A stretch of 25,239 bases of DNA from Bacillota bacterium (GTDB taxonomy: Bacteria > Bacillota_E > Sulfobacillia > Sulfobacillales > Sulfobacillaceae). The stretch spans positions 28,241 through 53,479 of the forward strand of contig JAKADJ010000001.1 in NCBI GenBank assembly GCA_021820645.1. Reading direction: 5' to 3'. The notes under the pieces are model-generated. The model had not been told where the DNA came from. It did no database searches and saw nothing but the letters and a program-made list of their open reading frames with translations. Position numbers and translations under genes: made by a program. Shown one piece after another: positions 1 to 7,796 of this stretch (its first letter is position 1; the number at the start of each line of letters is the position of its first letter).

Positions 1-1461
1 GGGTACCGCCGTGCCATGATGCGTGAACGTCCAAGAATCCAGATAGTGCTGCCAATAATCGGCGACTATCAGCACATAGTCGGCCACCCCCATGTCCTGA
101 TGATTCCGGGCTAGTTCGGCCCCCAACACTAACGCCGCGATCATCGCCGCCAGGCTTGAGGGCGAATAGCCGCTGTCTTCCTCCCAACGATCCTGTCCGG
201 TTACAGGGCCTTGTGCCACTAGATATCCCAAGGCGCGTTTAACCATGGCGTACACCGAGTCGTCCGGTGCCACATGCCCCTCCGTCTCGAGGCGCCACGC
301 CAGATGGATCGGAAATGCCGTTTCGTCCAGTTGCGAACCTTTCCAGAAGGGCGTTCCGTCGACCCAAAAGTTTTGGCTCCAGGAACCATCTTCGTGCTGC
401 GTCGCCATCAGATACTTCAGGGATTGGCGGGCTCCTTCGTAATCGCCTAGTGCCATCAACGCTAACGACGTTTCTACCATGTCCCGCGGCCACACTAAAT
501 GGTACCCCCCGATGTGTTCATCAGACGCCACGGGGCCCCAAGGCACCGTGAGTGATGCAATGATACCTCCGGGAAAAAGCTTGCCGTGATGAGTCTTGAG
601 AACCATTGCCGAAATACGTTGCATGGAGCTCCACGGGTGGCCATCAGGCAGCATCTTAAGACCCTCAAAATATGTATGCCATCCCGCTATGTATTGCTGT
701 TTCATCCCATCGTAAGATTCTAAAAGCGTCAAATTAGTTTTGAATCGGGCTTCACGACGGGTCCGACCAAATCCCATAGCAATCGTTTGCTCGGATGTAT
801 TTTGCCAGTCAAGCTCCCCTGTGAGCACCACATGGCCGTCCAACGCCTGATCATACTCTATAAGATCCCCTGGATTGTTTAGCATGGTCCACCCATCCGA
901 GATCCCACTGTACCCGACACTAGCCGACTTCAGCGGTACGGAAGTTGCCACACACAGCGACAAGTTGTCATACCACGCCTCCATCGAGATTTGGCCCCGA
1001 ATCATCCCCAACTGCGCATTCTGGTGACTACTCTGATTGGCAATATGGGGGGCCACCATCCAATACAGTCGATAATGCTCTGGATTTCCATCCAACACTT
1101 GCATGCCGATGCGGACTATCAAGACGTCACTCGTGGTCGAGGTCACGATCTCTTTGGCAATCACAAAAGCGCCGCGACGCTCGCGGCTCGTCATCCGAAA
1201 GACCGGAGCTTTGTCATCTAGATAGTCGATGGTGTGATCGAGGTCGCGTTTTTCCTCCCAAAACCTCCCGTCGCTATGACGAACCAGACATTGGGCATCC
1301 TTCAGCATGGCAATATCCATGCGGGGAAAATACACTTCATTGATAATACCCTGGCCGACTGTAAACCAGACCCGAGAGACATCCTCTATCGCGGTTCCCA
1401 CGCCATCCTTATTGGCTGGGCTCCAATGAGTCCCTATCCCCGGTGCCCCTGGTGCTTGCAT
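1..1461 (-). CDS. GH15 glucoamylase-family glycoside hydrolase (partial, C-terminus beyond left edge)
   Basis: Family known to release glucose or trehalose-type products from alpha-glucans by inverting hydrolysis. Reading the minus strand from the ATG at 1461 gives 487 uninterrupted codons to the window edge. The start MQAPGAPGIGTHW followed by KDGVGTA, SRVWFT and NEVYFPR is the usual N-terminal beta-sandwich of bacterial GH15 enzymes. The (alpha/alpha)6 catalytic domain then shows FPGGIIASLTVPWG, GGYHLVWPRDM (ending near residue 328), QNFWVDGTPFW, QLDETAFP and QDRWEEDSGYSP near residues 423-434. This last motif carries the first catalytic glutamate; the second should lie outside the window. 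No signal peptide is seen, so the enzyme is probably cytoplasmic. The start follows an in-frame TGA and a GAGAGGGG purine stretch. It lies 146 bp downstream of the ClC gene on the same strand. Substrate (starch, glycogen or trehalose) cannot be told from sequence. Confidence 0.93.
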   Translation of the reverse strand, partial: MQAPGAPGIGTHWSPANKDGVGTAIEDVSRVWFTVGQGIINEVYFPRMDIAMLKDAQCLVRHSDGRFWEEKRDLDHTIDYLDDKAPVFRMTSRERRGAFVIAKEIVTSTTSDVLIVRIGMQVLDGNPEHYRLYWMVAPHIANQSSHQNAQLGMIRGQISMEAWYDNLSLCVATSVPLKSASVGYSGISDGWTMLNNPGDLIEYDQALDGHVVLTGELDWQNTSEQTIAMGFGRTRREARFKTNLTLLESYDGMKQQYIAGWHTYFEGLKMLPDGHPWSSMQRISAMVLKTHHGKLFPGGIIASLTVPWGPVASDEHIGGYHLVWPRDMVETSLALMALGDYEGARQSLKYLMATQHEDGSWSQNFWVDGTPFWKGSQLDETAFPIHLAWRLETEGHVAPDDSVYAMVKRALGYLVAQGPVTGQDRWEEDSGYSPSSLAAMIAALVLGAELARNHQDMGVADYVLIVADYWQHYLDSWTFTHHGTAVP

Positions 1462-1607
1462 GCTCCCGAACCCCTCTCACCGTAATCAATGCGGGTCATA
1501 TCCCATCCAAACTGACCTATCAGGGATCGGATGGCATTCCCATCAACCGGATCAGCTCAATGGTACACCTTTCCCAAGAGAACTCGAAACATTTGACCCC
1601 TCAAGGA

Positions 1608-2960
1608 TTAGATTGTGGAATCCTGATCATGATCGACAACGGGGTTACGCGCCCAAGGAGCCCCCAGTGCTGTTTGGGGTGCGTCTTCCAATGAGATCCC
1701 GAGCGGCAGGGGAACCCACGGTGACTTTACCATCATGACCTTTTGACTCGGATATACGCTATGATTACCGATCATGACGAATGCCGGAATTGCCGTGATC
1801 AGAAATTCTGGCGCCAGCATCCTGCCGAAAATCTCCATCCCCATAACGATCGCCGCAATTGGGGCATTGGCACCCGATGCCGTGACTGCAATCATCCCCA
1901 ACGCAGCACCATCTCCCAACGGGATTCCTAAGAATCCCGCCAATACCACCCCGAGTGTACTTCCAATGACAAAGAGCGGGGTGATGATTCCGCCACTCAT
2001 CCCCAGTCCTAAGGTTATCGCCACAAACACCATTTTCCATAAGAATGCCCATGATGCTACGGTATGGCCTGAGAGTGCTGACGAAAATAGGTGCAACGAC
2101 AATCCCCCATATTCTCGTCCCACTATAAGCATTAAGATCGCTAACATGATACCAGCGACAAAGGGAAACAGTGGGGGCCACCAGTGCCACCGGGCCCGGA
2201 TTCGCACGACCTGGCGATGAAGTCCCTCCATCATTAACACCAAAACATAGGCTACCAACCCGGCAGCAATGCCAAACAGCACCAGTTTGCCGATGATTCC
2301 AAGCGACAACGGTAAGGCCGACCCCCGGAATGGATAGTTCCAGGTGAGTCCTAATTGATGCGCCACTTCGAAGGCCATGACGGATGACACAAACGAAGGC
2401 AACAACATTTCATACCACAAATTCCCGATCGCCAATACTTCAATACCAAGAATCGCCCCAGCCACAGGCGTTCCAAATACTGCGGCAAACCCGGCACCAA
2501 TTCCACAAATGACGATGCGACGTCGTTGTTCCGCGGAGAATCGTAAGAGATCAGCTAACGCCGACGCCACGGCCGCCCCAATCTGGGCCGACGGGCCTTC
2601 CTTCCCGGCCGAGCCTCCCACCGCAATCGTGGTAATCGTGGCCAGTGCCTTGACTGGCGCCACTTTCCAATTGATTTTTCCGGATTCCCGGTGCACCGCT
2701 CGAATCACAGCTTCGGTACCATGTCCGGCCGCGTCGGGAGCCCCATAGTAGATTAAGAGACCAGTCACGAGCCCACCCATCGGCAATGCGAGCACGATAC
2801 TCCAAAGCGGCCACTGCGCGGTGAGATGAATCGACCAAAATAATAACTTAAGAAAATAGGTCACCACGACGCCAACCAGAGCACCCGTACCGGATCCCAA
2901 AATGAGCCACAAAAGAAGTTGGCGCCCCATAAAGAGCGGCTCCCAAATACGTCTCAGCAT
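1608..2960 (-). CDS. ClC-family chloride channel / H+-Cl- antiporter
   Basis: 450 aa integral membrane protein with about ten hydrophobic segments. The anion-selectivity motif GKEGPSAQIG near residues 119-128 corresponds to the family GREGPxVQ and keeps the gating glutamate (about E121). Further family signatures are AVFGTPVAGAILGIEVL, which is the equivalent of the N-x-P-L-A-G-x-x-F-x-x-E stretch, and GSTLGVVLAGFLG in the second half. There is no C-terminal CBS pair; the protein ends in a short hydrophilic tail. The ATG at 2960 is preceded by a weak AGGTG site. In acidophiles such proteins are candidates for charge compensation or acid resistance, which is inference here. It precedes the glucoamylase gene on the same strand. 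Whether it is a channel or an exchanger is not decided by the visible residues. Confidence 0.9.
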   Translation of the reverse strand: MLRRIWEPLFMGRQLLLWLILGSGTGALVGVVVTYFLKLLFWSIHLTAQWPLWSIVLALPMGGLVTGLLIYYGAPDAAGHGTEAVIRAVHRESGKINWKVAPVKALATITTIAVGGSAGKEGPSAQIGAAVASALADLLRFSAEQRRRIVICGIGAGFAAVFGTPVAGAILGIEVLAIGNLWYEMLLPSFVSSVMAFEVAHQLGLTWNYPFRGSALPLSLGIIGKLVLFGIAAGLVAYVLVLMMEGLHRQVVRIRARWHWWPPLFPFVAGIMLAILMLIVGREYGGLSLHLFSSALSGHTVASWAFLWKMVFVAITLGLGMSGGIITPLFVIGSTLGVVLAGFLGIPLGDGAALGMIAVTASGANAPIAAIVMGMEIFGRMLAPEFLITAIPAFVMIGNHSVYPSQKVMMVKSPWVPLPLGISLEDAPQTALGAPWARNPVVDHDQDSTI

Positions 2961-2997
2961 GCCGCACCTGCTTTCTTAGACCGATTGTCTGCCGCAC

Positions 2998-3038
2998 AAA
3001 AAAGCGGCGAGCCAAGCGTCGCATCCTTGGGTCGCCGC
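2998..3038 (-). terminator. Intrinsic terminator after the cysteine-hydrolase-fold gene
   Basis: On the minus strand a hairpin with outer arms GCGGCGA/TCGCCGC (3032-3038 with 3004-3010), one G/G mismatch and inner arms CCAAG/CTTGG is followed directly by six T (A-run at 2998-3003 on the plus strand). It sits between the stop at 3046 and the ClC start, so it probably ends the upstream transcript before ClC. Confidence 0.8.
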
Positions 3039-3045
3039 CCTACCC

Positions 3046-3600
3046 TTAATTGAATCGTGCGGTCCACTCGCCCACCGTTAAAACCTCAGCTTGGCGGGGA
3101 AATACCTTCTCCGTCAGCACTCGATGTACCTCGGGATCGTTGTCCAAGCAGGCATCGGAAAGAACCGTCAAATGGTAGTCCTGGTCTGCCGCTTCACGTA
3201 ACGTAGACAGCACCACCCCACTCGTGGCAATCCCGGAGAGCACCAAATGGTCGATCGCTTGGGAGCGGAGCACGACATCGAGCCCACTACCCGCAAATGC
3301 ACTCACCCGCCGCTTCACCACAACCACCTCATGAGGCAGTGGCTTCACGCCCTCCCACACTTGTGTCGCCGGATCGGTTTCGATCATTCCACCACGCTCT
3401 TTGATGGCGGAAAACGATTGGTTATGAGGACTCACGTCGGGATATCCGAGGCGAAACGCCACCCGCACGTAAATCACGGGAATCTTATGAGCACGTGCAC
3501 TATGTACCGCCATTTGCAAGGGTTGTAGAGCATCTGGAGTCGCAAAGCGTTCGACAATCCCGTTTTGGACATCCATCACCATCAATGCTGTATTTTCCAT
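3046..3600 (-). CDS. Isochorismatase-like / cysteine hydrolase-fold protein lacking the catalytic cysteine
   Basis: 184 aa, the full length of the single-domain isochorismatase-like hydrolase family, which includes nicotinamidase and isochorismatase. The first two triad positions are visible: Asp10 in VMDVQNG and Lys96 in VVVKRRVSAF. The third should be a cysteine in a G-V-A-T-x-x-C-V motif, but the sequence reads GIATSGVV, putting Val129 there. The cis-peptide-type GIAT turn and the following STLREAA helix are otherwise intact, so this looks like a natural subgroup rather than decay. The substrate is unknown, and activity may be absent or different. ATG at 3600 lies 10 nt after AGGAGG; an in-frame TTG at 3603 lies 7 nt after it and is a real alternative. 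A terminator follows. The gene is transcribed away from the GH25 gene. Confidence 0.85.
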   Translation of the reverse strand: MENTALMVMDVQNGIVERFATPDALQPLQMAVHSARAHKIPVIYVRVAFRLGYPDVSPHNQSFSAIKERGGMIETDPATQVWEGVKPLPHEVVVVKRRVSAFAGSGLDVVLRSQAIDHLVLSGIATSGVVLSTLREAADQDYHLTVLSDACLDNDPEVHRVLTEKVFPRQAEVLTVGEWTARFN

Positions 3601-3631
3601 CAAGAACCGCCCTCCTGTTGCGTATAAAATC

Positions 3632-3642
3632 GGGTACTACCC
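3632..3642. repeat. 11-bp perfect palindrome in the divergent promoter gap
   Basis: GGGTACTACCC is symmetric about a central C/G base and lies between the divergent hydrolase-fold and GH25 genes, 31 bp upstream of the hydrolase-fold start. It could be a small operator, but no matching site was noticed elsewhere in the window. Confidence 0.25.
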
Positions 3643-3756
3643 CTTAATCATACTCTAACCGGTTTGTCGTCTGCCGTGTTAATCGCCACCCCGCACCTTT
3701 CCCAATATATCCCATATGATACGGTGTGAGACCGTTTAATAAGGAGGCGACACAAT

Positions 3757-4413
3757 TTGCAACACGGCGATGCTTATAATGCGTTTGGGATAGACGTAAG
3801 CGACTTTCAAGGATGTATCGACTGGGTCCAAGTAGCAAGTGCCAAGAAATCATTCGCGTATATTCGCGCCAGCAGTGGGTCCAATCTTCATGACAGTACG
3901 TTTGCCACCAACTGGCAAGAGGCTCGAAATGCCGGGCTAACCATTGGGGCCTATCATAACGCCGAACCCGGTGGTGGTTCCACCGATGCCGGCATCATCA
4001 GCGATGCCCAACATCAAGCGGCGTTTTTCCTTGATGTGGTGGATCACTCCGGAGGTATTCAGGGCTACGACCTGCCGCCAGCTCTAGCGCTATCAACCAG
4101 CAACGCATTGAATCCCCAGCAGTTGTTGTTGTGGGTCGAACACTGGCTCGCCGATGTGGATGCCGCGGTGCGTAACCCAGCCCAGATTGCCATGTTATAT
4201 TCCGACTCCAACTTCATCCTGACCGCCTTACAAAACACTACCCGGCTGAGTCATCGGCCCCTCTGGATTGCCTACTACAACGCCAATGGCGCTCCTCCAA
4301 CGGTGGGTGGTTGGAACCGTTGGACGGCGTGGCAATATAGTAATCAAGGAAGGGTCGCGGGAATTAACGGCCTGGTTGACCTCGACGAATGGTACACCCA
4401 CGTGGCGCGTTAG
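3757..4413 (+). CDS. GH25 lysozyme-fold protein with missing catalytic acidic pair
   Basis: 218 aa single-domain protein of the GH25 (Chalaropsis-type) muramidase family, which cleaves the MurNAc-GlcNAc bond of peptidoglycan. Visible family features: FGIDVSDFQG (residues 10-19, with first catalytic-region Asp13), YIRASSG, IGAYHNAEP (normally GAYHF), PLWIAYY and WTAWQYSNQG...DLDEW at the C-terminus. The usual P-x-L-D-x-E motif reads PALALS here, so Ala111 and Ser113 replace the catalytic Asp and Glu. It may be a sugar- or wall-binding protein rather than a muramidase. No signal peptide or anchor is seen. The TTG start at 3757 is fixed by AAGGAGGCGA at 3741-3750 with suitable spacing. It is about 100 bp upstream of murI on the same strand, which hints at a cell-wall context. 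Confidence 0.85.
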   Translation: MQHGDAYNAFGIDVSDFQGCIDWVQVASAKKSFAYIRASSGSNLHDSTFATNWQEARNAGLTIGAYHNAEPGGGSTDAGIISDAQHQAAFFLDVVDHSGGIQGYDLPPALALSTSNALNPQQLLLWVEHWLADVDAAVRNPAQIAMLYSDSNFILTALQNTTRLSHRPLWIAYYNANGAPPTVGGWNRWTAWQYSNQGRVAGINGLVDLDEWYTHVAR

Positions 4414-4516
4414 AGCGAGTAACCGAAGCGCTATAAGGGCATACAGTGTAAGCGTGCATGACCGCATGGAGTGACTGTCCAGGCCGGTCCAATGGTTACA
4501 AAAGGTAGGAGTGTCT

Positions 4517-5356
4517 ATGCCGCCCAATCCTGATCCACGCCCTATCGCCTTATTTGACTCCGGAGAAGGAGGTCTCACCGTGCTTAAGCACGCGTGGGAC
4601 CTCTTTCCCGGCGAAAATTACCTCTACGCTGCGGATTCCATCCATTTCCCTTATGGCACCAAGTCCTTGAATCAGGTCCGAGATTTTCTCTGGGCTTTTT
4701 TGGATTTCTTTATGACCAAGAATGTGAAAGCCATTGTTGTCGCCTGCAATACCGCGACAGCCGCTGGCTTACCGTTGGCGCAAAACCGCGTCCCGGTTCC
4801 CATAATCGGGGTCATCGAGCCGGGCAGTCGCGATGCCCTGCGGTACACTAAAACGGACGTCATTGGCGTCCTCTCTACGGAGGCGACGTACCGTTCAGGC
4901 ATCTATCCGCGAGTCCTCCAATCGTACCGTCCCACGGTCAAAGTGGTCTCAGTTCCCTGCTCGGTACTCGTTACCATGGCGGAATCCGGGCAAACCCAAG
5001 GCCCTGAAGTTGCCGCCCACATTCGTCGTTGCGCCACCCCGATGTTGGAATATAATGCGGACGTCGTGCTTCTCGGCTGCACCCACTTCCCCCACATGCA
5101 ACGCTTATTCTCCACCATAATCGGCGGCAGTGTCCACATTGTCGATCCAGGACTTGCGACCGCACGATTTCTTCCCCAGGCATGCGGTCCCTTAAACTCT
5201 CACGGACGCGGTCACATTGAGTTCTTCACAACCGGCGATCCCCAAAAAGCCGTTCGTGTCGCACGCCTCCTGTGGTCTAATTTCGGTGGAGTTCCTCATG
5301 CTCTCGAGTGGCAACACCATCAACTCGTGGAGATCAAAAGAAGCCATCCTGTATAG
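4517..5356 (+). CDS. murI: Glutamate racemase
   Basis: 279 aa. Interconverts L- and D-glutamate, supplying D-Glu for peptidoglycan in the cytoplasm. Both catalytic cysteines are present: Cys77 in VACNTATA and Cys188 in LGCTHFPH. The N-terminal FDSGEGGLTV and PYGTKS loops are also typical, and length is normal for the family (about 265-280). The ATG at 4517 is chosen because AGGAG at 4507-4511 lies 5 nt upstream; an in-frame GTG at 4511 overlaps that ribosome binding site and is unlikely. It follows the GH25-like gene with a 103-bp gap in which I see no terminator. Its 3' end overlaps the hairpin that terminates the convergent RNase P RNA transcript. Confidence 0.95.
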   Translation: MPPNPDPRPIALFDSGEGGLTVLKHAWDLFPGENYLYAADSIHFPYGTKSLNQVRDFLWAFLDFFMTKNVKAIVVACNTATAAGLPLAQNRVPVPIIGVIEPGSRDALRYTKTDVIGVLSTEATYRSGIYPRVLQSYRPTVKVVSVPCSVLVTMAESGQTQGPEVAAHIRRCATPMLEYNADVVLLGCTHFPHMQRLFSTIIGGSVHIVDPGLATARFLPQACGPLNSHGRGHIEFFTTGDPQKAVRVARLLWSNFGGVPHALEWQHHQLVEIKRSHPV

Positions 5357-5366
5357 GATAGCTTCT
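5336..5366 (-). terminator. Terminator of RNase P RNA (hairpin overlapping murI 3' end)
   Basis: On the minus strand AGAAGCTATCCT, loop ATAC, AGGATGGCTTCT forms a 12-bp stem with one G-T wobble, followed by TTTT (AAAA at 5336-5339 on plus). The hairpin is symmetric, so it may also slow transcription from murI, whose stop codon lies in its loop and right arm. Confidence 0.8.
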
Positions 5367-5368
5367 GC

Positions 5369-5725
5369 GATGCGAGTTAGCCGATAAGCCGAGTTCTGTC
5401 GTGAACGATCATTTATCTGGGACCCTAGTTACCCAAGGCCTCAAGCGACCAACCCGGGAAGTCGGCGAGCAGCCTCATCCTCCCCCTATTAGGTCTTGCT
5501 GCGAGTGGGGTTTACCAAGAGCATCAGTCACCTGAGCCCTGGTGCGCTCTTACCGCACCGTTTCATCCTTACCCCGGAATATCCGAGGCGGTTTGTTTTC
5601 TGTGGCACTTTCCTTAGGGTTTCCCCCACTGGACGTTATCCAGCACTCTGCTCTATGCAGCTCGGACTTTCCTCAGACACGGCCTTGCGGCACTATGCCC
5701 GCGATCGTCTAGCTAGCTCGCACAT
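5369..5725 (-). ncRNA. rnpB: RNase P RNA
   Basis: Catalytic RNA of ribonuclease P, which makes mature tRNA 5' ends. On the minus strand GAGGAAAGTCCGAGCTGC (5' part, CR-I/P4 region) and ACAGAACTCGGCTTATCGG near the 3' end are near-universal rnpB sequences. The ends are set by the P1 pairing: TGCGAGcTAG near 5722-5713 with CTAaCTCGCA near 5380-5371. That gives about 355 nt, normal for a bacterial RNA; exact ends are uncertain by several nt. It lies between a strong promoter (5735-5763) and a terminator (5336-5366), so it is its own transcription unit downstream of rnhA. Confidence 0.93.
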
Positions 5726-5734
5726 CGGACTATT

Positions 5735-5763
5735 ATTATCGCCCCAATCGGCACCGACGTCAA
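5735..5763 (-). promoter_or_regulatory. sigmaA-type promoter of rnpB
   Basis: Minus strand TTGACG (5763-5758), 17-nt spacer, GATAAT (5740-5735). The predicted start a few nt later lands just at the 5' end of the RNase P RNA. The promoter sits in the 50-bp gap between the rnhA stop and rnpB. Confidence 0.72.
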
Positions 5764-5775
5764 CAACCACTTTTC

Positions 5776-6246
5776 TCATCGCCGTGCATGTTTTGCCATC
5801 AACGCATGCATGGCATTGACAGCAAGCCGATCCGCCATTTCATTATATACGTCACCCGCATGGCCCTTTACTTTCACCCAGCGCACCCGGCGTTCCATGA
5901 CCAATGTCCGCATACGGCGCCACAAGTCCTGATTCTCCACCGGCTGACCCTTGGCATTTTTCCATCCCCGAGATTCCCATCCCTTGAACCAATTTTGCAC
6001 AAAGGCATTAATGACGTACGCGGAATCACTAAAAACAGCGACCGCAGCGCCTCTTTCGGTGTGGCTCAGGGCCTCAATCACGGCGGTCATTTCCATCCGA
6101 TTATTCGTCGTCAGTAGATCCGCGCCGGAAAAAGATTCGCCATTGACGAAAACACAACCCCAGCCCCCGGGTTGGCCACCCGGCGCCTGATTATTGCTAC
6201 ACGCCCCATCGGTATAGACTTTGATTTCTTCCATTTGCTGTTCCAT
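5776..6246 (-). CDS. rnhA: Ribonuclease HI
   Basis: 156 aa. Cuts the RNA strand of RNA/DNA hybrids in the cytoplasm, with two metal ions. All four acidic catalytic residues are visible: Asp13 (YTDGACSNN), Glu52 (NNRMEMTAV), Asp74 (FSDSAYVIN) and Asp139 (YNEMADRLA), plus His129 in KGHAGD. The basic handle region with W-rich NWFKGWESRGW follows the E. coli-type enzyme. The start is uncertain. ATG 6246 is favoured by length, but its GGGAG is 14 nt away; ATG 6234 (MEEIKVYTDG) and a longer TTG 6285 frame are possible. It lies just downstream of trmK on the same strand (start 52 bp beyond the trmK stop) and is followed by rnpB. Confidence 0.93.
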   Translation of the reverse strand: MEQQMEEIKVYTDGACSNNQAPGGQPGGWGCVFVNGESFSGADLLTTNNRMEMTAVIEALSHTERGAAVAVFSDSAYVINAFVQNWFKGWESRGWKNAKGQPVENQDLWRRMRTLVMERRVRWVKVKGHAGDVYNEMADRLAVNAMHALMAKHARR

Positions 6247-6298
6247 GTCTAGCCGATACGCTCCCGCTCCTTGTCGTGTCCTCAAAATACCGGAACGT

Positions 6299-7012
6299 TT
6301 ACGATCTGTCTAGCGTCGCCAACTCCCATTGTCCTTGCCAATATTGCAGTTCCTCTTGAATCCTCATCCGTTCGGATTCAGGCAGTGACCGAGCCAGTCG
6401 AGTTTGGCGAATCTGGGTCTCGTGCCCACACACTTCGGACCAGAGGGGGTCGCCCGCGAACTCATGGAGCAGGCCGCGACTGCTCCAATCCCCCACGGGT
6501 TCATCGGAGGGTGGAAAGGTTACGACCCAGGTCGCATAAATTCTTCCGCGTTCTTGGACGAACTGCGCACTATGCACCAATGCCCTTCTGTTCCATAAAT
6601 AACGATGTACGGCAATCATACCTTGCACCACTTGGATCACGAATCGAGGCCGATAGCCCAATTGTGTCCGTTGGTCCAATATATGTTGGATGACGACACT
6701 CCCCATACCCGCCATCACCACCGCGTCAAACGGAACGTGTCCCACCAAGGGTCCGAGCCCATCCCCCTCCAAGACGGTAATCGGGGTGTGAGCCAAGTAC
6801 CGTTGTAATGCGGTAACGCCCCGCGGCGTGCGCTCGGTCGCATAGACGACCGCGCCCTTCTCTGCGAGCCGTCGACTAAGGCGTCCTTGCCCTGCCCCAA
6901 CATCGGCAATTCTAGCGTAGGGGGCACAAAGATCGCCCAAAACTCGTAATCGCTGTTCAAGCGGTCTGGTAATCGGTCGTCCTCTCCTGTTTGATCCGCA
7001 TGATGCGATCAT
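6299..7012 (-). CDS. TrmK/YqfN-like tRNA (adenine-N1)-methyltransferase
   Basis: Class I SAM-dependent methyltransferase. The TrmK family methylates N1 of adenine 22 in tRNA. Seen: the short leader PLEQRLRVLGDL and the SAM motif I ADVGAGQGRLSRRLAEKG, where TrmK proteins usually have ADIGTDHAYLP. ATERTPRGVTAL follows, then DAVVMAGMGSVVIQHIL (family D-x-x-x-x-A-G-M-G) and VIQVVQGMIAVHRYLW, the equivalent of the P-x-x-x-x-x-x-R-x-x-L strand. The motif I variation makes exact specificity uncertain. The ATG at 7012 overlaps the thymidine kinase end by 56 nt and has only a weak site. AGGAGAGG at about 6987-6980 instead points to the in-frame ATT at 6973, just before the conserved part. Probably cotranscribed with the kinase and rnhA. 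Confidence 0.78.
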   Translation of the reverse strand: MIASCGSNRRGRPITRPLEQRLRVLGDLCAPYARIADVGAGQGRLSRRLAEKGAVVYATERTPRGVTALQRYLAHTPITVLEGDGLGPLVGHVPFDAVVMAGMGSVVIQHILDQRTQLGYRPRFVIQVVQGMIAVHRYLWNRRALVHSAQFVQERGRIYATWVVTFPPSDEPVGDWSSRGLLHEFAGDPLWSEVCGHETQIRQTRLARSLPESERMRIQEELQYWQGQWELATLDRS

Positions 7013-7553
7013 AGCATTCCACACAGAGGGCGGTATAATTACGTTCACCCACGACCACTTGATCCGCTTCGCCGGTCAAGCGGTACGAAATAAACGCATC
7101 AGATTTTTTACAAGACGTACATACCGCGTGAACCTTCATAACGTCGTCGGCCAAACACATAAGCGCCCCCATGCAGCCAAACGGATGCTCTTGGTAATCC
7201 ATGTCTAAACCCGCGATTAAAACCCGTTTCCCTTGATGCCGGAGGTGCTTCACCACATCGACTAAGTCTGGGCTAAAGAATTGTGCTTCATCGACAGCAA
7301 TCACATCCGCTTCAGGATTCATTAACTGGAGGATCTCGCCGGCCCGACCTTCGGTTACTCCCATGACGACCAGTTGCCCGGTCAATTCCGCAACCCGATT
7401 TTCGATGTCCCTTGAGCTATCTCTAGACGAGAAAATGGGATAAAAGACATCTACGGTCAAATCGGCAATGAGAGCCCGTTCGATAAGCCGCGACAACTCT
7501 TTAGACTTACCGGAAAACATTTCCCCTGTAATGACCTTAATATTTCCAGCCAC
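6957..7553 (-). CDS. tdk: Thymidine kinase (type II, zinc-binding)
   Basis: 198 aa. Phosphorylates thymidine (or deoxyuridine) with ATP in the pyrimidine salvage pathway. P-loop GEMFSGKSKEL at residues 10-20, Walker-B-like VIAVDEAQFF with catalytic Glu89, and the lasso-domain zinc ligands C145-x2-C148 and C177-x2-C180 are all present. The GTG start at 7553 follows GGAGG with 6-nt spacing. The same frame stays open upstream through the antisense of tRNA-Asn, but that extension is not coding. The gene overlaps the start region of the methyltransferase gene, which indicates an operon. Confidence 0.95.
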   Translation of the reverse strand: MAGNIKVITGEMFSGKSKELSRLIERALIADLTVDVFYPIFSSRDSSRDIENRVAELTGQLVVMGVTEGRAGEILQLMNPEADVIAVDEAQFFSPDLVDVVKHLRHQGKRVLIAGLDMDYQEHPFGCMGALMCLADDVMKVHAVCTSCKKSDAFISYRLTGEADQVVVGERNYTALCVECYDRIMRIKQERTTDYQTA

Positions 7554-7668
7554 GGTAATCCTCCCTGAGGTTTCTCCTCTGATCAATTCGACGCCTTTTG
7601 CCAATTTCCTACCTCCCCCGCGAAAAGTTGGTAGAACTGGCCGAACCGCAAAAACGCATGCCAGGCAC

Positions 7669-7697
7669 TTGACGTCAATGCACTCTCCTGTTACCAT
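7669..7697 (+). promoter_or_regulatory. sigmaA-type promoter of the tRNA operon
   Basis: TTGACG (7669-7674), 17-nt spacer, TACCAT (7692-7697), 17 bp before the first tRNA base. The -35 lies in the 10-bp palindrome TTGACGTCAA. Confidence 0.65.
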
Positions 7698-7714
7698 GTC
7701 ATTTGTCGGAACAC

Positions 7715-7789
7715 TCCTCGATAGCTCAATGGTAGAGCACCCGGCTGTTAACCGGGTGGTTGTAGGTTCGAGTCCTACTCGAGGAGCCA
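7715..7789 (+). tRNA. tRNA-Asn (GTT)
   Basis: Full cloverleaf: acceptor TCCTCGA/TCGAGGA, D arm GCTC...GAGC, anticodon arm CCCGG-CTGTTAA-CCGGG with anticodon GTT at 7747-7749, T-loop TTCGAGT, discriminator G and encoded CCA. It is the first gene of a three-tRNA array. Confidence 0.96.
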
Positions 7790-7796
7790 TTTTTTT

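Noticed and set aside
1462..1607. Possible small gene between ClC and glucoamylase
   Set aside because: Only short frames on either strand, none with both a ribosome binding site and a recognisable product; I see nothing in it.
3644..3853. 69-codon minus-strand frame across the GH25 start
   Set aside because: Overlaps the ribosome binding site and first codons of the GH25 gene and has no site of its own.
4511..4516. GTG start for murI two codons upstream of the ATG
   Set aside because: The GTG overlaps the AGGAG site that serves the ATG at 4517.
7554..7790. N-terminal extension of thymidine kinase through the antisense of tRNA-Asn
   Set aside because: The APRVGLEPTTTRLTAG-type peptide is a known artefact of translating a tRNA antisense; GTG 7553 has the proper ribosome binding site and start context.
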